DNA of 52,351 bases from Myxococcus dinghuensis (GTDB taxonomy: Bacteria; Myxococcota; Myxococcia; Myxococcales; Myxococcaceae): NCBI RefSeq assembly GCF_024198235.1, contig NZ_JAKCFB010000057.1, positions 1 through 52,351 on the forward strand. The letters run 5' to 3'. Position numbers and translations under genes: made by a program. This document shows, piece after piece, positions 1 through 8,325 of the stretch. A model generated the notes under the pieces. That model ran no database searches and was not told the DNA's origin. It saw nothing but the letters and a program-made list of their open reading frames with translations. Position 1 is the first letter of the stretch. Each line of letters opens with the position of its first letter.

Positions 1-70
1 GCACCAAGGGGGCCTTGGAGTTGCGGTCCGCCGAGTCCGCAGGGTAGGAGTCCTCCTGTCTCGGCCCTCT

Positions 71-111
71 CTCTTTGGCCGGTTTTGACGGGACCCTCTT
101 TGGCCGGTTTT
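71..111. repeat. Tandem direct repeat resembling an IS21-family terminus
   Basis: The 16-base word CTCTTTGGCCGGTTTT occurs perfectly at 71-86 and again at 96-111 (25-base period), each followed by a related -AC tail (GACGGGACC, then CACCTGACC). IS21-family elements carry several short direct repeats near their ends, often with a GGCCGGTTTT core. No istA or istB is present to the right, so any element would lie left of the window or be a remnant. Seen: the repeat. Inferred: the IS21 origin. Confidence 0.4.
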
Positions 112-247
112 CACCTGACCATTGAGGGCTGCGGATGCCGCAGTGTCACTGAGGCCGCAGGGCTGCGGCTGGCCCGCTATCCTGGTAATCTCTCTCTCGA
201 GGGCAAGGTGGCCACCTTCAAGAGCAGCTTGCAAAGGAGGTGTCGGG

Positions 248-484
248 GTGCGTGAGGTAGTCTACGATGGGGACGTCAAGAGGGCGTTTGAGGTGGCTGC
301 TTCTGGCGGCAAGGTGCTTTGTCACAGATGTCGCGCGGCGTTGGTTGTTGCTTGGAATATGAAATCGGCAAGGCTGCTCGGGGTGCGTCCTGGAATTTTC
401 CGTCCGACCAGTGTGAATCATGTCATGGTTTCATTTGCCTTCAGGTTTGAACATTTGGGGCCGTCCGAGCCGCCTGATGAGTGA
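248..484 (+). CDS. Small hypothetical protein with a CxxC pair
   Basis: I do not recognise a family. The GTG at 248 is preferred because a strong Shine-Dalgarno sequence (AAAGGAGG, 233-240) lies 7 bases upstream; the frame is open further 5' but that part looks non-coding. The 78-residue product has a CHRC pair in LCHRCRAAL near residue 26 and then a beta-rich stretch (GVRPGIFRP, VMVSFAFRFE), consistent with a small zinc-ribbon-like or single-fold protein. Its 3' end overlaps the end of an opposite-strand transposase remnant. Third codon positions are less GC-rich than in genes further right, which fits accessory DNA. The second cysteine pair expected of a full zinc ribbon is absent. Function unknown. 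Confidence 0.45.
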   Translation: MREVVYDGDVKRAFEVAASGGKVLCHRCRAALVVAWNMKSARLLGVRPGIFRPTSVNHVMVSFAFRFEHLGPSEPPDE

Positions 485-910
485 CTCCTGATGACGCCGA
501 ATGAGGTCAGTGTCGGGTTGGTTGATCGCAAAGGTCATGGTTCGGTCGGGGAGGACCTGGGGGGAACTTCCGACGTCTCCTGTCGGCGGGTGGATCTCTG
601 TCAGGGCCCCTCCGAACCTGCGCGCCGACTCCCTCAGGCGTCGCCATGCAGTCATGGCTGATGGGGCGAATTGTTGGCGGGGCAGTATTTCCCATGAGAT
701 TCCGCTTCGGAGCGCGAAGACGATGGCCTCCGGTGTGTCCCTGTCGGCCGCTTGAGGTCGACCCGACTTCTTTCTGGGGTGAGATTGAAACAAGGGAGTC
801 ATTTGATTCCAAATGGCGTCAGGGACGAGTTGGAGGGCGTGGTGGTGGTCGAGCTTGGATTTGTGAGTTGTGTGCTGCGATTTCTGACTGACAGTGGCAG
901 GGCGCCGCAC
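431..910 (-). pseudogene. IS5-family transposase, N-terminal fragment
   Basis: The frame carries the DUF4096-type N-terminal segment of IS5-family transposases: LVPDAIWNQMTPLF, then a SGRP basic turn, then VFALRSGISWEILP and TAWRRLRESA. These match the family pattern W..I.PLLP / GRP / LRTGIPWR.LP / W.RLR. After roughly residue 105 the similarity stops, and the rest (starting TEIHPPTGDVG) has no DDE catalytic core. The residues before LVPDAIW also look like junk extension. This is therefore the first 80-odd residues of a transposase with the catalytic domain lost: a dead insertion-sequence remnant. No terminal inverted repeats were identified. The fragment is convincing; the exact ends are not. 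Confidence 0.65.
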
Positions 911-1029
911 GAACCTTCCGAGCTACAACTGTAGGAGTAGCCAGCGGTCCGGCGGGGTCAGACAGGTAATGCTGGGGACTGTTTGAGCAGAGTGTTCGAA
1001 GATGAGGTGGCAATGGAGAGGGACGTTTG

Positions 1030-1320
1030 ATGCCGATGGTTCATTGTCCGACTCGCGCGTTGGAGGACGTTCGTATTTCATGTGCATACATTGTCGATGC
1101 CGTCGAATTGAGCCGTCTTGAGCCCGTTCGTGTCCTCGTTGATGGCTGGAGAACGCCTGTTGCGCTCTGTCGGATGTGTTGGGGGCAGGCCCTGGACAGG
1201 CTTCGTGTCGGCCCTGATGGGGGATATGATCTGGAATGGGATGCGCATCCCGGTGGCTACTGTGTTCGATGCATGAGTGAGTGGTTTACGGCGCAGGGAT
1301 GGGGGATTTCGAGAGAATGA
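1030..1320 (+). CDS. Small hypothetical protein with two CxxC pairs
   Basis: No family recognised. The ATG at 1030 follows GAGAGGG at about 1016-1022; an in-frame TTG directly before it is less likely. The 96-residue product has CRMC and CVRC pairs about 33 residues apart, arranged as in a small treble-clef or zinc-ribbon fold, with a Trp after each pair (CRMCWGQA, CVRCMSEW). An early Cys in MVHCPT and another in SCAYIV might add ligands. It sits in the accessory left end beside insertion-sequence debris, and its codon use (many T-ending codons) is unlike the conserved genes to the right, suggesting recent acquisition. A role in conflict or immunity is possible but unsupported. Confidence 0.45.
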   Translation: MPMVHCPTRALEDVRISCAYIVDAVELSRLEPVRVLVDGWRTPVALCRMCWGQALDRLRVGPDGGYDLEWDAHPGGYCVRCMSEWFTAQGWGISRE

Positions 1321-1473
1321 TTGCCGAGGCTCGTCGCGAGGCAGGCCTTCAAGAAGCCCTGAGCGAGGAAGTTGTGGCTAAAATCTCCATGGCATGCCCC
1401 AGAGCGTGGGGTAGGCAGACCTGAGAGCGAGTGTGGAGCCTCGCTGGCATTCGGGTGGTATCTTCCGCGCCCC

Positions 1474-2076
1474 ATGAAGCACACCGTCCTCCTAGGCAGC
1501 CTCCTGCTGGCCCCGGCCTGTGCCACCACGCCGCGTGAGCCCGTCTCCGTCGCGGAGGCCTACGCCCGCGCCCTCGACGAGGGCCGCCTCCAGGAGGCCT
1601 ACGCCCTGACCACCGACGGCCCGGACGGCGAAGCCGCCTTCCTGGAGCGCTACTCCGACCCCACCGCCCGCATGGACCGCGCCGCCGCCGTGCGCGCGGG
1701 CGCCTCCGTCCTCGAGGCCCGTGCCCCCTCGTTGACGCTCGCTCGCTCCGGCGCCGACTGGCGCGTCGTCGAGGCCCGCCCCGCCGACGTCCCCCGAACC
1801 ACCCTCCGGCGCTTCCTCGACGCCTCCGACGCCCGCGACTGGAAGGAGGCCTACAGCCTCCTCGCCGCCCCCTTGCGCGCCCGCTACACCCCCGAGCGCC
1901 TCCAGTCGGACTTCGAGCACGAGCCCCTCGCGAAGGAGCGCCTGCGCCGCGCCCGGCTCGCCCTCAACACCCACGTGCGGGTGGGGGCGGGGGAGGCCGT
2001 CTTCCCGCTCGGCGACGAGCGCGCCGTGCGCCTGGTCCTCGAGGACGGCGAGTACCGCGTCGCCACCCTCGAGTAA
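1474..2076 (+). CDS. Predicted lipoprotein, two-repeat alpha/beta protein
   Basis: The 200-residue product starts at ATG 1474 with a short hydrophobic signal ending LLLAPAC, giving a probable lipidated Cys16; residue +2 is Ala, so outer-membrane sorting is expected. The mature part seems to hold two related segments: AYARALDEGRLQEAYALT followed by a strand pair (LTLARSGADWRVVEA), and FLDASDARDWKEAYSLL followed by another strand pair (VRLVLEDGEYRVATLE). Such repeated helix-then-strand units suggest tandem NTF2-like (DUF4878-type) folds, an inference from pattern only. The lipobox is imperfect (Pro at -2). The longer open frame upstream was rejected because it lacks a signal and has no obvious ribosome site. 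Function unknown. Confidence 0.75.
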   Translation: MKHTVLLGSLLLAPACATTPREPVSVAEAYARALDEGRLQEAYALTTDGPDGEAAFLERYSDPTARMDRAAAVRAGASVLEARAPSLTLARSGADWRVVEARPADVPRTTLRRFLDASDARDWKEAYSLLAAPLRARYTPERLQSDFEHEPLAKERLRRARLALNTHVRVGAGEAVFPLGDERAVRLVLEDGEYRVATLE

Positions 2077-2175
2077 CCCCCAGCCCCGCTGATGGGCGGC
2101 TTCAGCCCGCCGACATCCGCCTGCCCCCAAGGGTGCCTGGAGGGTGCGCCTGCCCCCACGGGGCGTTAAACGACG

Positions 2176-2203
2176 TTGACAGCCCCCCGCGTGCTGGCAG
2201 ATT
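2176..2203 (+). promoter_or_regulatory. Candidate sigma70-type promoter for mrp
   Basis: A perfect -35 hexamer TTGACA (2176-2181) is followed after 16 bases by CAGATT (2198-2203), 3 of 6 matches to a -10 box. It lies 60-90 bases before the mrp start. The -10 is weak, so this is tentative. Confidence 0.35.
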
Positions 2204-2262
2204 CCGCGCCCGCCAGGGGGCGCCCCCAAGCGCCCGTTTTCCAAAAGGTTTCAGGTGTTCCG

Positions 2263-3348
2263 ATGAGCGTTTCCGAGGCCGACGTCCTCGCGGCGATGTC
2301 GAAGGTGATGGACCCCGAGCTCCACGTGGATCTGGTGAAAGCCGGGATGGTGAAGGACGTCCGCGTCAGCGGAGACACCGCGAAGCTCAAGATCGAGCTC
2401 ACCACGCCCGCCTGCCCCATGAAGGGGAAGATCCAGGCGGACGCCGAGGCCGCCCTCAAGGCCGTCCCCGGCCTGAAGTCCTTCGACATCGAATGGGGCG
2501 CCCAGGTGCGCGCCGCCGGAGGTTCCATGCCCACGGGTGGACTGCTGCCCAAGGTGAAGAACGTCATCCTCGTCGGCGCCGGAAAGGGCGGGGTGGGCAA
2601 GAGCACCGTCGCCCTCAACCTCGCCACCGCCCTGGCCCAGCACGGCGCCAAGGTGGGCCTGCTCGACGCCGACTTCTACGGCCCCTCCGTCCCCCTCATG
2701 ACCGGCCTGGGCGACAAGAAGCCCGTCAGCCCCGACGGCAAGTCGCTCGACCCGCTCGTCGCCCACGGCATCAAGGTCATGTCCATCGGCTTCCTCGTCG
2801 AGGCCGACCAGGCCCTCATCTGGCGCGGCCCCATGCTCCACGGCGCCCTCATGCAGCTCGTGCGCGACGTGAACTGGGGCGAACTCGACTACCTCGTCCT
2901 CGACCTGCCCCCCGGCACCGGCGACGTGGCCCTCTCCCTGTCCCAGTCCATCCGCGCCGCGGGTGCGGTGCTCGTCACCACGCCGCAGGACGTGGCCCTG
3001 GCCGACGTGGTCCGCGCCAAGCAGATGTTCGACAAGGTCCACATCCCCGTGCTGGGCATCGTGGAGAACATGTCCCAGTTCGTCTGCCCGAACTGCTCGC
3101 ACGTCACGCCCATCTTCAACCACGGCGGCGGCCGCAAGGCGGCGGAGATGTTCGGCATCCCGTTCCTCGGCGAGGTTCCGCTGGACTTGAAGGTGCGTGT
3201 GTCGGGAGACTCCGGCGTGCCGGTGGTCGTGGGCCACAAGGACAGCCCGGAGGCCAAGGCCTTCCAGGACGTCGCTCGCAACGTCGCCGGTCGCGTCTCC
3301 GCCCAGGGCGCGAAGGGAATCCCCCTGCCCGTGGTACAGGCTCGCTGA
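2263..3348 (+). CDS. mrp: Mrp/NBP35-family iron-sulfur carrier ATPase
   Basis: Cytosolic P-loop ATPase of the Mrp/ApbC family, which binds and delivers Fe-S clusters to apoproteins. Residues 1-80 or so form the MIP18/DUF59 domain (VMDPELHVDLVKAGMV and TTPACPMK). The ATPase domain follows, with the deviant Walker A GKGGVGKST near residue 110, LLDADFYGPS (Walker A-prime), and LVLDLPPGTGD as Walker B. A CPNC pair (FVCPNCSH) near the C-terminus is the expected cluster-binding CxxC. Length (361 residues) is normal. ATG 2263 is chosen because it puts the DUF59 domain at the N-terminus; the upstream in-frame extension is low-complexity. Two myxobacterial small proteins follow on the same strand, close enough to be co-transcribed. 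Confidence 0.93.
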   Translation: MSVSEADVLAAMSKVMDPELHVDLVKAGMVKDVRVSGDTAKLKIELTTPACPMKGKIQADAEAALKAVPGLKSFDIEWGAQVRAAGGSMPTGGLLPKVKNVILVGAGKGGVGKSTVALNLATALAQHGAKVGLLDADFYGPSVPLMTGLGDKKPVSPDGKSLDPLVAHGIKVMSIGFLVEADQALIWRGPMLHGALMQLVRDVNWGELDYLVLDLPPGTGDVALSLSQSIRAAGAVLVTTPQDVALADVVRAKQMFDKVHIPVLGIVENMSQFVCPNCSHVTPIFNHGGGRKAAEMFGIPFLGEVPLDLKVRVSGDSGVPVVVGHKDSPEAKAFQDVARNVAGRVSAQGAKGIPLPVVQAR

Positions 3349-3366
3349 CACCCAAGGAGAGACTTC

Positions 3367-3885
3367 ATGGCCCCGGCCGGCAACGACGACTTCCCGCCCG
3401 ACCCGCTGATCGACGACGATCGGCAGGGACGTGAAGGCCGTTCCGGTCCCGCCGGCTTCGTGCCGGAGTTCGTCCGCCGCATGGCCGTGGCCGGCCTGGG
3501 CGCCCTCTTCATGACCGAAGAGGGCATCCGCAACCTCGCCGGGCAGCTCAAGCTGCCCAAGGAAGCCCTCGGCTTCATCCTCTCCCAGGCGGAGAAGACC
3601 AAGGACGAGGTCACCGGCGCGATCACCGAGGAGCTCCGCCGCTTCCTCCAGTCCGAGAAGCTCCGCGACGAGTTCCTCAAGCTCATCTCCGGCATGACGC
3701 TGGAGATCAAGGCCCAGGTCCGCCTGGTGCCCCCGGACAAGGCCGAGAAGCTCGGCTCCGACGACGAGGCCGAGCCCCCCGAGCCCCGCGCCGCCAAGGA
3801 GAAGCGCCACGCCGCCCCCACGGCCCGCGTGGTCATCTCCGAGCTCAACGCCCGGCGCCCCGGCTCCCGCCGCAAGAAGGACTAG
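3367..3885 (+). CDS. Conserved hypothetical protein, helical with acidic and basic tails
   Basis: No named family recognised. The 172-residue product has a Pro/Asp-rich start, then a hydrophobic patch (MAVAGLGALFMTEEGI), then a long amphipathic helical region (LPKEALGFILSQAEKTKDEV, EELRRFLQSEKLRDEFLK) reminiscent of phasin-like or coiled-coil scaffolds, then LEIKAQVRLVP. It ends in a charged disordered tail with RRPGSRRKKD. The ribosome site AAGGAGAG (3353-3360) sits 6 bases before ATG 3367. It lies 18 bases after mrp and 2 bases before the next gene, so an operon of three is likely. The phasin idea rests on helix pattern only. Confidence 0.75.
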   Translation: MAPAGNDDFPPDPLIDDDRQGREGRSGPAGFVPEFVRRMAVAGLGALFMTEEGIRNLAGQLKLPKEALGFILSQAEKTKDEVTGAITEELRRFLQSEKLRDEFLKLISGMTLEIKAQVRLVPPDKAEKLGSDDEAEPPEPRAAKEKRHAAPTARVVISELNARRPGSRRKKD

Positions 3886-3887
3886 GC

Positions 3888-4292
3888 GTGTCCACTTCCG
3901 AACGGAAGGGCTGGCGCTCCTCGCCACTGGCGAAGCGACTGCCCCTGCTCGTGCTCGCCGCGCTGGGCCTGTGGCTCTGGCAAATCACCGGCACCCCGGA
4001 GCGCGAGCTGGTCCTCCAGCCCACCGGCCCCGGCTGGGAGGCCGCCCGCGCGCTGGACCTCCAGGTGGTGGACTCCGAGGGCATCCCCCTCAAGCGCGAG
4101 GAGCGCTTCTTCACCACCGGCGCCCCTCCGGAGCTGAGCTTCAAGGTGGACCTGCCGGCGGGCGCCTTCCGCGCGGTGCTCTTCGTGAAGCTCGCGGACC
4201 GTGAACAGCGGGTGCGCATCGACGAGCCGCTGACGGTGGGGGAGGAGCGTTACATCGTCCGCCAGCTCCAGTTGCCGCCCGCGACTCGTTGA
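3888..4292 (+). CDS. Single-pass membrane protein, hypothetical
   Basis: The 134-residue product begins at GTG 3888, two bases after the previous stop codon, which indicates coupling. After a basic N-terminus (SERKGWRSSPLAKR) there is one transmembrane segment (LPLLVLAALGLWLWQI, about residues 18-34) with no signal-peptidase site, so a membrane anchor is more likely than secretion. The rest is a beta-rich domain facing outward (ERELVLQPTGPGW, LDLQVVDSEGIPL, FKVDLPAGAFRAVLFVKL), like a small immunoglobulin-like fold. No catalytic motif is visible. Function unknown. Confidence 0.75.
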   Translation: MSTSERKGWRSSPLAKRLPLLVLAALGLWLWQITGTPERELVLQPTGPGWEAARALDLQVVDSEGIPLKREERFFTTGAPPELSFKVDLPAGAFRAVLFVKLADREQRVRIDEPLTVGEERYIVRQLQLPPATR

Positions 4293-4317
4293 CCGTCCCG
4301 GAAGCGTGGGCTAAGGC
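4289..4317 (+). promoter_or_regulatory. Candidate promoter for the acyl-CoA genes
   Basis: TTGACC (4289-4294), 17-base spacer, TAAGGC (4312-4317), located 44 bases before the dehydrogenase ATG and overlapping the previous stop codon. The -10 is a poor match; a TAAGG-like -10 recurs in other candidates in this window. Confidence 0.35.
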
Positions 4318-4360
4318 CGCCCCACGTATCCACATTCCGACCGAGAGGGTTGAGAGGACC

Positions 4361-5209
4361 ATGGCAACGGAGCACATCGTCGTCGTCGGAGCCGGGCAGA
4401 TGGGCGCGGGCATCGCGCAGGTGGCCCTGCAGGCGGGCCTGCGCGTCACCCTGGCGGACGTGTCGAAGGACGGCCTCGCCAAGGGCGCGGACCGCATCCG
4501 CGCCGGCCTGAAGAAGCTGGTCGAGAAGGGCAAGCTGGACGCGGCGAAGCAGCAGGCCGCGGAGGCCAACCTCGCCACGCTGACGAACGTCACCGAGGCG
4601 AAGGACGTCGACTTCGCCATCGAGGCCGTGACGGAGAACGAGGACCTCAAGCGCCGCATCTTCCAGGACCTGGACGCCGTCGTCCGCCCGGGCGGCATCC
4701 TCGCCACCAACACCTCCTCCATCCCCATCACCCGCATCGCCGCGTCGACGAAGCGCCCCGAGTCCGTCATCGGGATGCACTTCATGAACCCGGTGCCGGT
4801 GATGCAGTTGGTGGAGCTCATCCGCGGCGCGGCCACCTCCGACGAGACCTACGCCACCACGCGCGCCCTGTCCGAGCGCATGGGCAAGACGACGGTCGTC
4901 TCCAAGGACTACCCGGGCTTCATCGTCAACCGCATCCTCATCCCCATGCTGAACGAGGCCTGCTACGCCCTGATGGAGGGCCTGGGCAGCGCCGAGGACA
5001 TCGACACCGCGATGAAGCTGGGCACCAACCAGCCCATGGGCCCGCTGCAGTTGGCGGACTTCATCGGCCTGGACACCGTGCTCTACATCGCCGAGGTGCT
5101 CCACAAGGGCCTGGGCGACCCGAAGTACCGCCCGTGCCCGCTGCTGCGTCAGTACGTGGACGCCGGCTGGTTCGGCAAGAAGAGCGGTCGCGGCTTCTAC
5201 AAGTACTGA
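4361..5209 (+). CDS. 3-hydroxybutyryl-CoA dehydrogenase
   Basis: NAD(P)-dependent oxidation of (S)-3-hydroxyacyl-CoA to 3-ketoacyl-CoA in the cytosol. The 282-residue product shows the Rossmann motif GAGQMGAGIA at residues 10-19 with the Asp after beta-2 (VTLADVS), then AIEAVTENEDLK, the TNTSSIPIT segment and the catalytic His in HFMNPVPVMQLVE. The C-terminal dimerisation domain carries FIVNRILIPMLNEA and GPLQLADFIGLD. Length is typical of the short bacterial single-domain enzyme. Enoyl-CoA hydratase follows 19 bases later and acyl-CoA dehydrogenases beyond it, making a beta-oxidation-type run. The preferred chain length cannot be read from sequence. Confidence 0.95.
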   Translation: MATEHIVVVGAGQMGAGIAQVALQAGLRVTLADVSKDGLAKGADRIRAGLKKLVEKGKLDAAKQQAAEANLATLTNVTEAKDVDFAIEAVTENEDLKRRIFQDLDAVVRPGGILATNTSSIPITRIAASTKRPESVIGMHFMNPVPVMQLVELIRGAATSDETYATTRALSERMGKTTVVSKDYPGFIVNRILIPMLNEACYALMEGLGSAEDIDTAMKLGTNQPMGPLQLADFIGLDTVLYIAEVLHKGLGDPKYRPCPLLRQYVDAGWFGKKSGRGFYKY

Positions 5210-5228
5210 GCCCCCAGGAGCCTCGCAC

Positions 5229-6005
5229 ATGACCTACGAGAACATCCGGCTGGAGCACGAGGGCGCCATCGCGCTCCTCACCATCGACCGCCCCAAGGCG
5301 CTCAACGCGCTCAACAGCAAGACGCTGCAGGAGCTGGAGGCGGCCGTGCAGTCCCTGGGCGCCGACACCCGCGCGCTCATCATCACCGGCGGGGGCGAGA
5401 AGGCCTTCGTCGCCGGCGCCGACATCTCGGAGATGGCGTCGCTGCCCGCGTCCGCGGCGCGCGAGTTCGCCGCCCTGGGCCACCGCGTCTTCGCCCTGCT
5501 GGAGGCGCTGCCCATCCCCACCATCGCCGCGGTGAACGGCTTCGCGCTCGGCGGCGGCTGCGAGCTGGCCCTCGCGTGCGACCTCATCTACGCGTCGGAG
5601 AAGGCGCAGCTCGGCCTCCCCGAGGTCAGCCTGGGCGTCATCCCGGGCTTCGGCGGCACCCAGCGGCTCACCCGCCTGGTGGGCCGCTCGCGCGCCAAGG
5701 AGCTGGTCTTCACCGGCGGCCGCGTCGACGCGGCGACGGCGAAGGCGATCGGCCTCGTCCTCGACGTCGTCCCCGCCGCCGACCTGCTGACGCACTGCAG
5801 GCTCGTGGCCGGGAAGATCCTCAAGAACGGCCCGCTGGCCGTGTCCCAGGCCAAGCGCGTCATCGAGTTCGGCGCCGACCAGGACCTGCGCGCCGCCAAC
5901 GAGCTGGAGCGCCAGGGCTTCGCGGCGCTGTTCGGCTCCGACGACCAGCGCGAGGGCATGAAGGCGTTCCTGGAGAAGCGTCCCGCCGCCTTCACCGGCA
6001 AGTGA
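5229..6005 (+). CDS. Enoyl-CoA hydratase (crotonase family)
   Basis: Hydrates trans-2-enoyl-CoA to 3-hydroxyacyl-CoA. The 258-residue protein has the family signature: AGADISEM at about residues 66-73, the oxyanion-hole loop FALGGGCELALACD with its catalytic Glu, and LPEVSLGVIPGFGGTQRL with the second catalytic Glu. Both acidic residues are kept, so hydratase rather than an isomerase-only or dehalogenase member is the simplest reading. The C-terminal helices (GPLAVSQAKRVIEFG) and length are normal. It is spaced 19 bases from the upstream dehydrogenase and ends one base before the next start, so the three are probably one transcript. Confidence 0.95.
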   Translation: MTYENIRLEHEGAIALLTIDRPKALNALNSKTLQELEAAVQSLGADTRALIITGGGEKAFVAGADISEMASLPASAAREFAALGHRVFALLEALPIPTIAAVNGFALGGGCELALACDLIYASEKAQLGLPEVSLGVIPGFGGTQRLTRLVGRSRAKELVFTGGRVDAATAKAIGLVLDVVPAADLLTHCRLVAGKILKNGPLAVSQAKRVIEFGADQDLRAANELERQGFAALFGSDDQREGMKAFLEKRPAAFTGK

Positions 6006-6006
6006 C

Positions 6007-6693
6007 GTGACGCGGGCGCTCGCGGTCGGGAGCCTCCTCTCGGTCCTCCTGGCCGCGTCGCCAGCCCGCGCCGATGTGCCCGCCACGCCGGAGCCTCCCG
6101 ACACGGAGCGGGCTCCGGCGCTCGTCTCGTGGAAGCGGGTGCTGTGCCTCTACACCGGCTGCTTCCTGGAGCCGCTCGTCCCCGACGTGCGCTACGAGTG
6201 GGGCTCGCGGCCGCGGGAGCACTGGGTGCTCTCGTGGCCCGTGCACCCGTGGGCGCTCCCCGCGTGGGACATCCCCGGCCCCACGCTCGTCCTCTCGCCC
6301 TTCGTCGAGCCGCAGCTCCGGCTGTCTCCCGCCGTGTTCCGCCTGCTGGGGGGCGCTCGCCTGTACGTGTTCCCCGACACGGCCCGGCTGGGGGCGCTCG
6401 TCGAGGGAGCGGGCGTGTGGGGCGGAGACGGCTCGGGGGGCGTGGCGGGGCTGGGGTTGACGTACGATCTCATCGAGCGACACCGCGACACCGTGCCCTG
6501 GACGCTGTCCGTGGTGCTGCGGCGTACCTGGACCGGGGAGGGCGCTCGCATGGATGTCTCCTTCGATGTCACCGTTCCACTGAACATGTTCCGGGGGACG
6601 ACCCGGAATTCCGGGGATGCGGTCGCCCAGCCGTCTTATCGGAACGGCAATCCGACCTTGGGGGTGGGGCCGGGCGTCTTCGCTATTCCCTGA
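6007..6693 (+). CDS. Exported hypothetical protein
   Basis: The GTG start at 6007 lies one base after the enoyl-CoA hydratase stop. The 228-residue product has a classical signal peptide (LAVGSLLSVLLAASPARA) with cleavage predicted near residue 22. The mature protein is rich in alternating aromatic and hydrophobic strands (LVLSPFVEPQLRLSP, LGGARLYVF, GVAGLGLTYDLI, WTLSVVLRRTW, MDVSFDVTVPLN), consistent with a small outer-membrane beta-barrel or periplasmic beta protein. Two Cys close to the mature N-terminus (LCLYTGCF) might form a disulfide. No family recognised. Its place between two acyl-CoA enzyme genes suggests co-transcription rather than a shared pathway. Confidence 0.7.
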   Translation: MTRALAVGSLLSVLLAASPARADVPATPEPPDTERAPALVSWKRVLCLYTGCFLEPLVPDVRYEWGSRPREHWVLSWPVHPWALPAWDIPGPTLVLSPFVEPQLRLSPAVFRLLGGARLYVFPDTARLGALVEGAGVWGGDGSGGVAGLGLTYDLIERHRDTVPWTLSVVLRRTWTGEGARMDVSFDVTVPLNMFRGTTRNSGDAVAQPSYRNGNPTLGVGPGVFAIP

Positions 6694-6720
6694 GAACACC
6701 CCCCGTAATATGGAGCCCTC

Positions 6721-7863
<1,143 letters not shown>

Positions 7864-7865
7864 CC

Positions 7866-8315
7866 ATGAAGAAGGCGTTGCTTCCCTTGTTGCTCCTGGC
7901 GTCGTCGGTGGCGTTCGCGCAGGGAACTCCGGCGAAGAAGCCCGCTGGCGGGAAGCCCACGCCCACGACTCCGGCGCCCGCGAAGAGCGACGCGCCGGAC
8001 GTCGCCCGCATGCCCTTCACCCCGGACTCCATCCGCGAGGTGGTCCTCTACAACCAGGGGCGCATCCAGGAGTGCTACGAGGACCACATGGCGGAGAAGG
8101 ACAAGAAGGTGGAGGGCCGGCTGAAGACGACCTTCACCATCGACGCCAACGGGCTGGTCAAGGGCGCCAAGGTCGTGAAGAAGGGCAGCACCCTGAAGGA
8201 CTCCGGGCTGCACGACTGTGTGGTGGCCGTGCTGTCGTCCATGACGTTCCCCAAGCCTCCGGACGGCGCCGACCATCCCATCGAGTATCCGTTCAACCTC
8301 AAGGCCATCGAGTAG
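7866..8315 (+). CDS. Exported AgmX/PglI C-terminal-type domain protein
   Basis: The 149-residue protein has a signal peptide (KKALLPLLLLASSVAFA) with cleavage near residue 19, a Pro/Lys/Ala-rich linker, and a C-terminal domain. That domain matches the pattern found at the end of myxobacterial AgmX/PglI (gliding-motility) proteins: VVLYNQGRIQECYED, then GRLKTTFTIDANGLVKGAKV, LKDSGLHDCVVAVLSSMTFPKPP and a YPFNL end. The two conserved Cys (QECY, HDCV) are present. The fold resembles TonB C-terminal domains and is usually periplasmic. Here it stands alone between two acyl-CoA dehydrogenase genes, starting two bases after the first, with the second starting 10 bases later. The family match is good; the role is unknown. 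Confidence 0.75.
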   Translation: MKKALLPLLLLASSVAFAQGTPAKKPAGGKPTPTTPAPAKSDAPDVARMPFTPDSIREVVLYNQGRIQECYEDHMAEKDKKVEGRLKTTFTIDANGLVKGAKVVKKGSTLKDSGLHDCVVAVLSSMTFPKPPDGADHPIEYPFNLKAIE

Positions 8316-8325
8316 GACGACCGCC

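Noticed and set aside
2133..3434. A 433-codon frame overlapping mrp in another phase
   Set aside because: Arg/Pro/Gly-rich low-complexity translation; mrp in the other phase has Walker and CxxC motifs.
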